NCBI GenBank assembly: GCA_029938605.1
Contig: JAOZUO010000029.1
Coordinates: 1 to 59,327, forward strand
Source: Deltaproteobacteria bacterium
GTDB lineage: Bacteria > Myxococcota_A > Polyangia > HGW-17 > JAJRWW01
Reading direction: 5' to 3'
DNA: 59,327 bases
The notes under the pieces were generated by a model. The model saw only the letters and a program-made list of their open reading frames with translations, searched no databases and had not been told where the DNA came from. Numbering within the stretch: position 1 is the stretch's first letter; each line of letters begins with the position of its first letter. Position numbers and translations under genes: made by a program. Below are positions 6,963 through 16,454 of the stretch, one piece after another.

Positions 6963-7867
6963 AGGTCATTGCATTTATCAGTGGTAAGGGCGGTACGGGC
7001 AAGACCTCCATTGTGGCCTCCTTCGCCCGTCTGGCCGCCCCCGTGGTGGCAGCGGACTGCGACGTGGACGCCGCCAACCTGGCGCTTCTGCTGGGCGGAA
7101 CCGTCGACCAGCAGGAACGCTTCTTCGCCGGAGAGCTGGCGCAGATCGATCCCGACCGCTGCACCGGCTGTGGAGTGTGTTTCGAACGGTGCCGCTTCGA
7201 CGCCATTCGGCCCGTGGATCCCATCTTCGAGATCGATCCCCTGGCGTGCGAAGGCTGCCGGGTTTGTCTCCAGGCGTGTGAATTCGACGCCGTGACCCTC
7301 GTGAATAACGAGGCGGGGAAAGTGATGGTGCAGACCGCGCCCACCGGTGCGGTGATCCAGGCCGCCCTTGAGCCGGCCCAGTCCAACTCGGGGAAGCTCG
7401 TCACCCGGGTACGCGTCCTGGCCCGGGAGAAAGCCGGCAGCATGGAACTGGAGCTGGTCCTGCTCGACGGCCCCCCCGGCATCGGCTGTCCCGTGCACGC
7501 CACCCTGGCGGACGTGGACCTGGTCGTGGTGGTGACCGAGCCCACACCCTCGGGAGAGCACGATCTGGCGCGGGGACTGGAGTTGCTCCATCAGTTCCGC
7601 CGTCCCGCCCTGGTGATCATCAACAAGGCGGATCTCTCCGCGACCATGGTCAAGCGCATCCACCGCCTGTGTGAAAGCCTCGACGCCGAGGTGATCGGGG
7701 AGCTGCCCTTCGTCAGCACCGTGCCCGCGGCCTTGGCCCAACGCCAGACCATGGTCGACGACGAGACGCTCCGCCCCCTCTTAGAGGCCCTCTGGGCCCG
7801 CATCCAGAGCCACCCGGCCCTCGTGCCCGACAGCGAGCCCGCCGTCGTGAAAGCAGCCACCCCTTGA
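6959..7867 (+). CDS. MinD/Mrp-like P-loop ATPase with two ferredoxin clusters (copy 2)
   Basis: A 302-aa partner of the preceding gene, started by the ATG overlapping its TGA. Walker A SGKGGTGKT lies at residues 8-16, the ferredoxin insert has CTGCGVCFERC (from C68) and CEGCRVCLQAC (from C97), and the switch motif is LLDGPPGIGCPV. The two copies differ throughout and so are not a recent duplication. Such pairs are expected to form heterodimers. In place of the Pro usual after the last Cys of each cluster there is R or E, so cluster potentials may differ from typical ferredoxins. The next gene follows after 44 bases. Confidence 0.88.
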   Translation: MKVIAFISGKGGTGKTSIVASFARLAAPVVAADCDVDAANLALLLGGTVDQQERFFAGELAQIDPDRCTGCGVCFERCRFDAIRPVDPIFEIDPLACEGCRVCLQACEFDAVTLVNNEAGKVMVQTAPTGAVIQAALEPAQSNSGKLVTRVRVLAREKAGSMELELVLLDGPPGIGCPVHATLADVDLVVVVTEPTPSGEHDLARGLELLHQFRRPALVIINKADLSATMVKRIHRLCESLDAEVIGELPFVSTVPAALAQRQTMVDDETLRPLLEALWARIQSHPALVPDSEPAVVKAATP

Positions 7868-7911
7868 TCACCCCGCTGCACTGCCCCACAGTACGGTCCA
7901 GGAGCTAACCG

Positions 7912-8280
7912 ATGGCTTCCAACCAACCAGACCTGTTCGTGGGGGGCCCCCCCCACGGTCTCGGTCAATGCACCGGCGATTGCGGCGACTCCGTGGAGAT
8001 GCAGCTACGCCTGGTGGGCGACCACATCGACCGCGCCGCCTTCCGCCTGAACGGCTGCATGTCCACCGCCATGGCCGCCACGGCTGTGACGGAGTTGGTC
8101 CAGGGCATCGAGCTCCGGGAAGCACTGCTACTCACTCCCATCATGGTGATCGATCACATCGGCGGCCTCGACGAGGAGCACGAGCACTGCGCGGTCATCG
8201 CCGTCAATGCACTCCACAACGCGGTGACCGACGCGCTGAGGAATCTCAACGAGCCCTGGAAACGACTCTATCGGACTTGA
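7912..8280 (+). CDS. IscU/NifU-type Fe-S scaffold protein
   Basis: A 122-aa protein with all ligands of the IscU/NifU N-terminal scaffold fold: C24-G-D26, C49 (NGC) and H92-C93 (EHCAV). The fold is otherwise standard (VEMQLRLVGDHID..ELVQGIEL). IscU family proteins assemble and hand over Fe-S clusters. No cysteine desulfurase is present in the operon, so sulfur would come from elsewhere or the scaffold may carry another cluster. CAGGAG lies about ten bases upstream of the ATG. Its presence among NifX and MinD-like genes supports a cluster-building role for the operon. Confidence 0.85.
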   Translation: MASNQPDLFVGGPPHGLGQCTGDCGDSVEMQLRLVGDHIDRAAFRLNGCMSTAMAATAVTELVQGIELREALLLTPIMVIDHIGGLDEEHEHCAVIAVNALHNAVTDALRNLNEPWKRLYRT

Positions 8281-8292
8281 GGGAGACAAATC

Positions 8293-8769
8293 ATGAATCC
8301 AGACATACCCGCCTTTCAAGACACCTACCCCGACGATGTCAGTCACTGCTACGGCTGCGGTCGGCTCAACGAGCACGGCCACCGGATCAGGAGCCATTGG
8401 GAGGGTGAGGAGTCGGTCTGCAACTTCACCCCTGAGCCCTACCACACGGCGATCCCCGGCTATGTATACGGCGGCCTCATCGCGTCACTCATCGACTGCC
8501 ACTCCACGGGCACGGCCGCCGCGGCGGCCTACCGCGCGGCTGGGCGTGAGATGGACACCGAGCCGCCACTGCGCTTCGTCACGGGCTCGCTGCATGTGGA
8601 CTACGTAGCGCCCACACCTCTGGGGGTTGAGCTGAAGTTGCGCGGCTGGGTCACCGAGCTCAAGGAGCGCAAAGTGGTGGTGGAATCCACGGTCTCGGCC
8701 AACGGCAAGGTCTGCGCCAAGGGACGTGTGGTGGCCGTTCTTATGCCCGAAAACCTGTGGAACCGGTAA
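8293..8769 (+). CDS. hot-dog fold thioesterase (PaaI-like)
   Basis: A 158-aa hot-dog protein of the PaaI/4HBT superfamily. It has the HCYGCGRLNEHG start common to one PaaI subgroup, then GYVYGGLIASLIDCHSTGTA (the central helix carrying the catalytic acid) and VTGSLHVDYVAPTPLG. The family hydrolyses acyl-CoA or acyl carrier thioesters. It starts 12 bases after the scaffold gene stop (GAGGGAGA upstream), so it is part of the operon. A link between thioester hydrolysis and cluster assembly is not obvious; it may be a housekeeping function recruited into the operon. Confidence 0.8.
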   Translation: MNPDIPAFQDTYPDDVSHCYGCGRLNEHGHRIRSHWEGEESVCNFTPEPYHTAIPGYVYGGLIASLIDCHSTGTAAAAAYRAAGREMDTEPPLRFVTGSLHVDYVAPTPLGVELKLRGWVTELKERKVVVESTVSANGKVCAKGRVVAVLMPENLWNR

Positions 8770-8793
8770 CCCTCGCCACCGTGGAGAGACACC

Positions 8794-9507
8794 ATGACCG
8801 CTCCGACACCAGCTCCCCCGACACCAGACGCCTCGACACCGGGCGCCTCGACACCGGGCGCCCTTGAATGCGCCACCTGTGAGCGCCCCGTCTGTCGCAG
8901 CGGCCAGGACTGCTACGACGCCGCGCCGCTGGTTCAGCAGATCTACGCCGAGGCCGACCCATCGGTGCTGCAGCTCACCCGGCTTGCAGCGTCGGTGGAG
9001 GCCGAGGGATATCAGTGCTGGCCTCGGACCGAGGAGATCATCCGCTTCGCTCGGCGGGCGGGCTTCACCCATTTGGGGGTCGCCTTCTGTATTGGCCTGG
9101 CCGAGGAGGCGCGGTGCTACGTGAAGATCCTACAAAAGGAGTTCCAGGTGTCCTCGGTCTGCTGCAAGGTCTGCGGCATGGCCAAGCACGAGCTGGACCT
9201 GGACACCCTGCGGCCCGAGGCGACCCATGAGACCATGTGCTCGCCCCTGGGCCAGGCGGAGCTGCTCAACCGGGCCGGGGTGGAGCTGAACATCATGATG
9301 GGCCTGTGCGTGGGACACGACGCGCTCTTTTCTCACCATGCCGAGGCGCCCGTGACTACGCTAATCGCCAAGGACCGGGTCCTGGCCCACAACCCCGCGG
9401 GCGCCCTGTACTCCAAGTACTGGCGGCGCCGTCTGGGGGGCGACGTGCCGGGACGCAACTTGCCGGAACGCAACGTTCCGGAGCGTAAGAAGGAGTCTGG
9501 AATATGA
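8794..9507 (+). CDS. DUF1847 cysteine-rich metal-binding protein
   Basis: A 237-aa protein with conserved Cys along the DUF1847 domain (residues ~25-205): CATCERPVC at the start, YQCWPRTEEIIRFARRAGF, GVAFCIGLAEEA, VCCKVCGMAKHE, TMCSPLGQAELLN and MGLCVGHDALF. The many paired Cys suggest a bound metal or Fe-S cluster; the biochemical role is unknown. Both ends carry 15-bp tandem repeats: residues 9-24 repeat STPGA (8828-8857), and the last 20 residues repeat P.RN (9445-9489). The stop overlaps the ATG of the next gene (ATGA). Confidence 0.78.
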   Translation: MTAPTPAPPTPDASTPGASTPGALECATCERPVCRSGQDCYDAAPLVQQIYAEADPSVLQLTRLAASVEAEGYQCWPRTEEIIRFARRAGFTHLGVAFCIGLAEEARCYVKILQKEFQVSSVCCKVCGMAKHELDLDTLRPEATHETMCSPLGQAELLNRAGVELNIMMGLCVGHDALFSHHAEAPVTTLIAKDRVLAHNPAGALYSKYWRRRLGGDVPGRNLPERNVPERKKESGI

Positions 9508-10226
9508 TCATCGACGAGCTGTTGGAAGACGCCCAGAAGCGGCTGGAAGGCCGCGCTGTCGTCGACGTGCGTATCGGCCTGGGGTACACGGCGGTGAGGC
9601 TGGACGACGGCGGATGCGGACTGGCCGGTACGATCACCGAGGGAGCGGACTGGAGCTGCTCCCTGCTCGACGACGCCGGCGACCTGCTGGAGCAGTCGGC
9701 CAAGGACCTGGCCGCCGAGGCCCTGTCGACCCATCCGGTGCGAGCCTCGGTGGGCCTGGCCACCATCAACGCCGTGCTGAATCGGCACGGTGACGAAGGG
9801 CCGGGGCCGCTCAAGGTCCTACCCGTGGACGGCGCCCGGGTGGCCATGGTAGGGCTCTTCCGCCCCCTGGTGCCCGAGCTCAAGCGTCGCGCGGCTGAGC
9901 TGCACATCTTCGAGCGCCAGCCCGTCTCTCCGGAGACGCTGCCCGACTGGGCCGCCGAGCGCATCCTGCCCGAGTGCGACGTGGCCATCATCACGTCGCT
10001 CACCCTCGTGAACAAGACCCTCGACCACCTCCTGGACCTCGCCCAGTGCAAGGTGGCTCTCCTGGGCCCCACCACACCCCAATCGACGGTCTTCGCCGCC
10101 TACGGGGTCGGACACCTCTTTGGCCGGGTGGTGCGAGACACCGACCGCATCCTCGAGGTGGTCAGCCAGGCCGGCGGCACCCAGCGATTCGGCGCAGCCG
10201 CCCCCAAGACCTACCAAAAGATCTAA
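9504..10226 (+). CDS. DUF364/DUF4213 putative heavy-metal chelation protein
   Basis: A 240-aa protein. The N-terminal DUF4213-like part (about 1-95) contains IGLGYTAVRLDDG and ASVGLATINAVLN. The C-terminal DUF364 Rossmann-like part (about 105-230) has RVAMVGLFRPLVPEL, DVAIITSLTLVNKTLDHLL and LLGPTTPQSTVFAAYGV. Pfam describes the family as putative heavy-metal chelation; in methanogens and other anaerobes it occurs near molybdenum and iron genes. It is the last gene of the operon (10226), overlapping DUF1847 by four bases. Confidence 0.8.
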   Translation: MIIDELLEDAQKRLEGRAVVDVRIGLGYTAVRLDDGGCGLAGTITEGADWSCSLLDDAGDLLEQSAKDLAAEALSTHPVRASVGLATINAVLNRHGDEGPGPLKVLPVDGARVAMVGLFRPLVPELKRRAAELHIFERQPVSPETLPDWAAERILPECDVAIITSLTLVNKTLDHLLDLAQCKVALLGPTTPQSTVFAAYGVGHLFGRVVRDTDRILEVVSQAGGTQRFGAAAPKTYQKI

Positions 10227-10331
10227 CGCCGACTCGAGGAGGAGACTACTGTGCGAGTTCGTTGATCGGAAACCCCGGAAGGAAATCCCGAATGCGTTGA
10301 CGCTTCCCCGATCCGGGCTAGCATCAAAACC

Positions 10332-10952
10332 ATGCACCAACCTACACGGCCGTTTGGACAGCTTGGGCTGACCGGACAACTCTTCTGCATAATCGCTGGG
10401 CTCCTGTTTTTCGTGTCCTGCAAACACGTCCCACCGCCGGCCGTTTCTCCAGGACCCTGTGGGTTTGGGGGGAACTCCGTGCTCGCCAGCTGGGGCAATC
10501 CCGTCGTGTACGAGGTCAACGCAAACGGTCAACAAAGTGTGGCCAAACGCTGGCGCGCCAGCCTGTGGCTTCCAAATCGCCCCACCGAGAAAGCGCGCCA
10601 GTACCACATGTCCTGTGCCAGCTCCTTTCCCCTCTCCATGGTGCTCGCTGCCCGGCGGCCGGCGACCTTTGTCTTGATCAACGGCCGCAGCGGCGAGTCG
10701 CGCCGCCTCGAGCTCGGGCAAGCCACGCTCGCCGCTCCCGGTGGAGCGGCGCTGCCCGAAACGAGCACCCGCGAGGTGATGCGGAACATCCCCGCGTTTG
10801 ACTCTCGCCATGGGCCTCAGTACCTCTTCGCCTTTGAGCTGCTCAAACCAGCCTGGAGCCAGCTCGAGCTCCGCGTCCCCTTCCAGGGTGGAGATGGGCA
10901 CCTACGGGTCCTTTTCAAACGCAAGGCCTGCGCAGTCAAATCCGCAGAATGA
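10332..10952 (+). CDS. lipoprotein of unknown function
   Basis: A 206-aa protein with a signal peptide and lipobox (IAGLLFFVSC, Cys around residue 30), so it is probably anchored in an envelope membrane. The rest is mostly beta-type sequence with scattered Cys and no recognised domain. It lies between the metallocofactor operon and the GcvH-like gene but has its own 105-base upstream region, so I do not consider it part of that operon. Confidence 0.6.
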   Translation: MHQPTRPFGQLGLTGQLFCIIAGLLFFVSCKHVPPPAVSPGPCGFGGNSVLASWGNPVVYEVNANGQQSVAKRWRASLWLPNRPTEKARQYHMSCASSFPLSMVLAARRPATFVLINGRSGESRRLELGQATLAAPGGAALPETSTREVMRNIPAFDSRHGPQYLFAFELLKPAWSQLELRVPFQGGDGHLRVLFKRKACAVKSAE

Positions 10953-11168
10953 GCTGGCTCGCCCGTCGCTAAAACGGGATGTCGTCGTTGTCGTGAAAGC
11001 CCGGAGGCGGACCGTCGGGCAGCGGCAATTTGGTGAGGCGGATCGCCTCCCGATGTAACAATCCGACACAGTAACGGCTGGGGCGAAATGCACGCATCCA
11101 CTGCGCCTCATTCCTAAATGCGTTGATTTTGTTGGAGTACCGTGGGGGAGAACGCGGGCTATCTCACC
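10953..11168. other. intergenic region upstream of the second sigma-54 promoter
   Basis: About 215 bases without a convincing gene. One TGAAA word lies near 10992 but there is no clear pair of TGAAAY sites like those upstream of the first promoter. The activator site for the promoter at 11169 is therefore not identified. Confidence 0.4.
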
Positions 11169-11184
11169 TGGCGCGCAAATTGCT
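11169..11184 (+). promoter_or_regulatory. second sigma-54 (-24/-12) promoter
   Basis: TGGCGCGCAAATTGCT fits TGGCNCG-N4-TTGCW with only the fifth base deviating from the strong consensus. It lies about 90 bases upstream of the GcvH-like start, so this gene is probably co-regulated with the operon at 4394. Confidence 0.75.
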
Positions 11185-11190
11185 TTTGTA

Positions 11191-11238
11191 CAAGTGCACA
11201 ACGATACAACGCCACAAGTGCACAACGATACAACGCCA
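11191..11238 (+). repeat. perfect 24-bp direct repeat in the leader of the GcvH-like gene
   Basis: Two identical adjacent 24-base units (11191-11214 and 11215-11238, starting CAAGTGCACAACGATACAAC) lie between the sigma-54 promoter and the ribosome binding site (AGGAGG at 11260). They fall in the transcribed leader, so they could act on RNA or as a repressor site overlapping the transcription start. Confidence 0.85.
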
Positions 11239-11271
11239 CCGACTCCGTCCCGTGACGCCAGGAGGACCACC

Positions 11272-12186
11272 ATGAGCAAATCCGCGAATCATCCCAAGCG
11301 ACCCGTGATCTTCGACATGACCTCCGACCAGTGCGTGTGGTCCCAGGCCGGCGTTACGCAGCCGCGAAAGTGCCACCGGGCCTTCGACTGCATGGGATGC
11401 GAGTTCGACGCGAAGGTGCAGCAGCGGATCGCTCAAGGCGTCGCCCTCCGCAAGGACGGACGCTCCGAGAGCTGGCGGCGGACCCTGAACCGCCGACCCA
11501 TCGAGGACCGCAAGTGTCGCCATATGCTGACGGGTCAGGTGGCGTTGAAGTACTGCGCCAACAACTTCGACTGCGCCAGGTGCGAGTACGACCAGATGCT
11601 GGGCGACACCCAGCTCAGCCTGGAAGCCCCCGCGCCCCACGCCGACATCGTGGCGGGATTCGCCCTCCCGGATCAGCACTACTTCCACCGCGGACACACC
11701 TGGGCCCGCGTGGAGTATGGGGGCCGCGTACGGTTCGGCCTCGATGACTTCTCCGGACGCCTGCTCGGGCCCCTGGACCAGATCGAGCTGCCAACGCTGG
11801 GACAGCCCGTATCCCCCAGGGAGCCGGCGGTTCGGCTCCAAAGGGACGGCCACCAGGCCACCGCCCCCAGCCCGGTGGAGGGCGTAGTGGTGGCGGTGAA
11901 CCCCCGCGTGCAGCAGGACGCCGAGGCCCCCCATCGGGCCCCCTTCGGCAGCGGCTGGCTGGTCATGGTGGAGCCCACCCACCTGCGGAAAGATCTCCGC
12001 GGTCTCCTCTACGGCGTCCAGGCCCAGGCCTGGCTGGAGGACGAGGCCACGAGCCTGACTCAGATGATCTCCGGAGAGACCGACTACGCCCTGGCCGCCA
12101 CGGGTGGACGCATGGTGGACGACATCTACGGCACAGTGGACGGTCTGGACTGGGACACGCTGGTCCAACGCTACCTCGTCGGATAG
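11272..12186 (+). CDS. GcvH-like protein with duplicated Cys motif and no lipoyl lysine
   Basis: A 304-aa protein. The N-terminal 110 residues contain two copies of C-x12-C-x5-C-x2-C (C21, C34, C40, C43 and C82, C95, C101, C104), each followed by E[FY]D, probably two metal sites. Residues from ~130 follow the glycine-cleavage H fold: HTWARVEYGGRVRFGLDDFSGRLLGPLDQIELPTLGQPV, then SPVEGVVVAVNP. In true GcvH the lipoylated Lys is seven residues before SPV; here that position is Gly and the surrounding loop has no Lys. Lipoylation therefore looks impossible and a structural or binding role is more likely. AGGAGG precedes the ATG at 11272. Such proteins occur in clusters of anaerobes; the exact function is unknown. 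Confidence 0.75.
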   Translation: MSKSANHPKRPVIFDMTSDQCVWSQAGVTQPRKCHRAFDCMGCEFDAKVQQRIAQGVALRKDGRSESWRRTLNRRPIEDRKCRHMLTGQVALKYCANNFDCARCEYDQMLGDTQLSLEAPAPHADIVAGFALPDQHYFHRGHTWARVEYGGRVRFGLDDFSGRLLGPLDQIELPTLGQPVSPREPAVRLQRDGHQATAPSPVEGVVVAVNPRVQQDAEAPHRAPFGSGWLVMVEPTHLRKDLRGLLYGVQAQAWLEDEATSLTQMISGETDYALAATGGRMVDDIYGTVDGLDWDTLVQRYLVG

Positions 12187-12277
12187 ACCTGCCCAGCTCT
12201 TTCCCGTGAAGTATAATAACCTCTGTGAAAAAAATCAGGAGGTCCTCACCCGCACAGTGCGGACCAAAGCGTTGCCA

Positions 12278-13264
12278 ATGACTGATCCGGTAAAAACGAA
12301 TGCGCTACGTCGAGTCGGCGGAGCGCTGCTATCCGTTTTCTGGAACCGAGCCCAGCGAAGGGTGCGCGCCGCTTGGCGACTGGTCATTCAGACCAGTGTG
12401 CTGGCGTTGTTTCTGATCGGCGTGAGCTTGATCACGTCGTATCTCCTGTTCCCGGCATTGTCCAAGGGTGTAGGCGAGTACATCGCGTATCCACTCCACG
12501 GTCTTTCGCTGCTGGGTGCCTGTTGGCTGAGCATCGTGGTCGTCGGGCGGCGGCTGGACAAGCGCCGGCTCGCGGACTACGGGTGCCACGTGGACCGGCC
12601 CTGGCTCCTGAATTTCGGGTTCGGTCTGGTGTTGGGCGCGGTGTTGATGGGGGGAATATTCTGGGTGGAGTATTCGGCCGGTTGGATCGAGATTCGCAGT
12701 ACCCTGCACACAAGCCGCCAGGCTCCCTTTGTCGTCAGCATTGCCGGGATGCTCTTTCTGCTCCTCGTCGTGGGCATCTGCGAGGAACTGTTAGCCCGCG
12801 GCTACTATCTGACCAATCTCGCCGATGGATTTGGGGGGCGCTGGATCGGACCGAAGACCGCCGTGGTGATCGCTTGGCTGCTGAGCTCGGCCCTGTTCGC
12901 CATCGGTCACGTCGCCAACCCCAACACCACCCTGCTCAGCACGACGATGCTCCTACTGGGCGGTGTGCTGCTGGGCTTGGGCTATGTGCTCACGGGGGAG
13001 CTGGCGATCCCCATGGGGCTGCACATCACCTGGAACTTTTTCCAGGGCGTTGTGTTTGGATTTTCCGTGAGCGGCAACCAAAGCAAGACCTCGTTCATCG
13101 CGGTCGCCCAGGGGGGCCCGGACCTGTGGACCGGGGGTCGCTTCGGTCCCGAGGCGGGCCTCATCGGTCTGGTGGCCATGCTGGTCGGAGCGGGCGCTAT
13201 CGTCGCCTGGGTCAGGTGGCAACGCGGGACCGTCGCGATTCACGGACTACTCAATTCTGACTAG
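12278..13264 (+). CDS. CPBP-family intramembrane metalloprotease
   Basis: A 328-aa integral membrane protein with about eight hydrophobic segments. It carries the CPBP (Abi/CAAX) motifs: motif 1 CEELLARGYYLT (EExxxR), motif 2 FAIGHVANP, and motif 3 LHITWNFFQGVVFG. The family includes type II CAAX proteases and bacteriocin-immunity proteins. The start could be GTG 12257 or ATG 12278; the AGGAGG at 12236-12242 is somewhat far from both. A TATAAT lies at about 12211, so it may have its own promoter. Its TAG overlaps, in opposite orientation, the stop of the archaemetzincin gene. Confidence 0.8.
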   Translation: MTDPVKTNALRRVGGALLSVFWNRAQRRVRAAWRLVIQTSVLALFLIGVSLITSYLLFPALSKGVGEYIAYPLHGLSLLGACWLSIVVVGRRLDKRRLADYGCHVDRPWLLNFGFGLVLGAVLMGGIFWVEYSAGWIEIRSTLHTSRQAPFVVSIAGMLFLLLVVGICEELLARGYYLTNLADGFGGRWIGPKTAVVIAWLLSSALFAIGHVANPNTTLLSTTMLLLGGVLLGLGYVLTGELAIPMGLHITWNFFQGVVFGFSVSGNQSKTSFIAVAQGGPDLWTGGRFGPEAGLIGLVAMLVGAGAIVAWVRWQRGTVAIHGLLNSD

Positions 13265-13845
13265 CGCCCGACCACGAGCTTATGCTCGCAGGCCGGACAG
13301 AAGACCAGATGAATACTGTCGAGCTTCTCCAGGCCCACCGAGAACGCCATAAGGCATCCGTGATCCTGGCAGTGCGTCAAGCCCAGGGCGTGGGCGGTCT
13401 CGTGTAGCGCCACCTTGGCCAGGCGCTCGTAGAGCAGCCCGGGTTCCTCGGCAGTCCCCGCGGCGGTCCCCGCGGCGGTCCCCACGGCAGTCCCATGGGG
13501 CCACGCAGCGAGCCGCGCCGAAGAGATCACGGCCACACGTCCCCCCACCAGGGCCTCGCCGTACACGAAGGTGAGGATCGGCAGGCAGAGGTCCAACGCA
13601 GTCACGCCCACCCGCACCCGGATCGACTCCACCTCGCTCCGAAGGGCCGAGAGGATCGGAGCGGCATCGTACTGGTCGCGCGCCCGCAGGTGCGCCCGGG
13701 GCGGCATCTGTCGGGCGGCAACCACCTGGGTGGGGAGGCCCAGCACCGCCTGAAGGTTAGCCGCAACCACAGCGCAGGCCACCGGTGGCACCCGTCCCAG
13801 AGGGACGACCTCCGCCAAGGGGCTGGTGTCGGGATCCACCGACAA
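13261..13845 (-). CDS. amzA: archaemetzincin-type zinc metalloprotease
   Basis: A 194-aa protein with the archaemetzincin signature HETAHALGLTHCQDHGCLM (HExxHxxGxxH plus two Cys) and the later CPAC pair, giving one catalytic and one structural zinc site. The remaining fold (LPILTFVYGEALVGGRVAVISSARL) matches. Short 12-bp repeats (13451-13494) encode an Ala/Gly/Thr insert just before the active helix. It starts at TTG 13845 three bases after the response-regulator stop (GTG 13839 is an alternative), so it is translated with the two-component pair. Archaemetzincins are rare in bacteria and their substrates are unknown. Confidence 0.85.
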   Translation of the reverse strand: MSVDPDTSPLAEVVPLGRVPPVACAVVAANLQAVLGLPTQVVAARQMPPRAHLRARDQYDAAPILSALRSEVESIRVRVGVTALDLCLPILTFVYGEALVGGRVAVISSARLAAWPHGTAVGTAAGTAAGTAEEPGLLYERLAKVALHETAHALGLTHCQDHGCLMAFSVGLEKLDSIHLVFCPACEHKLVVGR

Positions 13846-13848
13846 GGA

Positions 13849-15197
<1,349 letters not shown>

Positions 15198-15201
<4 letters not shown>

Positions 15202-16454
15202 GACTCCTCCGGGGGTGCGTCCACGGACTCTGCTTGGGGCAGGATCATCCGGAAGGTGGCGCCTTTGCCCAGCCCTGGATCCACGTCGATGCGCCCCTGG
15301 TGCTCACAGACGATGCCGTGCACCATGGACAGTCCGAGCCCCACGCCACGCCCCACGCTCTTGGTGGTGAAAAACGGCTCAAAAATGTGGGGCAACACCG
15401 AGTCAGAAATGCCCGGCCCGGTGTCCGCGATCTCGACCCACACCTCGCCGGAGTCGCGGCCGGCGCTTACGGTCAACACTCCGCCCTGCTCCATCGACAC
15501 TCCGCCCTGCTCCATCGACACTCCGCCCTGCTCCATCACATCTCCGCTCTGCTCCATGGCCTCCACCGCGTTGAACACCAGGTTGGTCAGACACTGCTGG
15601 ATCTGGGTGGCGTCCCCCCACACCTCCAGGGGCTCATCGGGCAGGGTCACCTTCGGGGTCACGCCGCACAGCTCCATGCGATGATCCGTAAGCATCAGGA
15701 TCTGCCGGAGCAGTTCCCGCAGATCCACCCGGCGCTGATCCACGGACTGCTGGCGAGCGAAGGACAGGAGGTTGGACACGATGGAGCCGCATCGGCGCGC
15801 CTCCCGCACTGTGAGCGCGAGCCACTGCTCAAACTGCTCCAGGGTCTCGGGGGATGGCGGCCCCTCCTGGAGAGTCACCAGGATCAGCTTGCTGAAGTTG
15901 AGGATGGAACCGATGGGGTTGTTGATCTCATGGGCCACGGACGCTACGAGCTTGCCCAGGGAGACCAGCCTGTCCTCCTGCACCAGGCGCGCCAGATCGT
16001 CCTTGATGGCCCGGGTGCGGCGCTCCATCCGCTCGCTGAGCTCGTTGGTGATGTCGCGGAAGATCTCCAACACCCCGACGACCTCCCCCTGGGGGTTGTG
16101 TAGCGGGTAGGTCGACACATCGCAGTAGTGCGCCTCTCCGTCGGCGTGCAGGTGCTCGTGTATGGCGTGGGCAGCCCGACCGGTGGCCAGGGTCTCGCGC
16201 ATGGGACAAGGTGTTTCGGGGCTGTCACAGGGTGCCACCGCCTGGTGCGAAACCTGAAAACAGAAACGGCCCCGGGCCTCCTCTGGGGTAGTGCCCGTTC
16301 GGCGGCACGCGCCCTTGTTGATGCTGACGATGCGGAAGTCCGGATCCAGCACCATGACCCCTTCACTCGTGGCTTCCGACAGAGCGGTCACCAAAGAGCG
16401 GGCCATGAACACCTCGTCGTCATTGGGAGAAACCATGGTCGTCTCACCATCCAT
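15198..16454 (-). CDS. PAS-domain sensor histidine kinase
   Basis: A 418-aa cytoplasmic kinase without membrane segments. A PAS domain (about 20-135) contains several Cys, notably CDSPETPCPMRE, a pattern shared by redox- or ligand-sensing PAS domains of delta-proteobacteria. The dimerisation helix carries the phosphorylated His in SVAHEINNPI. The ATPase domain has the N-box CLTNLVFNAVEAME, D.GPGI and GRGVGLGLSMVHG. Between the N-box and the G1 box lies an insert of repeated MEQGGVS units encoded by 21-bp tandem repeats at 15478-15540. The gene overlaps the regulator start, so the pair forms one operon. A later ATG at 16436 is also possible. Confidence 0.88.
15478..15559 (-). repeat. 21-bp in-frame tandem repeat inside the histidine kinase ATP lid region
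   Basis: Three 21-base units (15478-15498, 15499-15519, 15520-15540) plus a diverged fourth encode repeated MEQGGVS in the segment between the N-box and G1 box, near the ATP-binding pocket. Confidence 0.85.

Noticed and set aside
4394..10226. Nitrogenase-related gene cluster
   Set aside because: NifX-family proteins are present but no nifHDK, nifEN or nifB radical-SAM genes are seen, so the cluster is more like ORP-type systems than nitrogen fixation.
9819..10901. Minus-strand frame across the DUF364 gene end
   Set aside because: It covers the end of an obvious domain gene and the start of a lipoprotein on the plus strand; there is no independent support.
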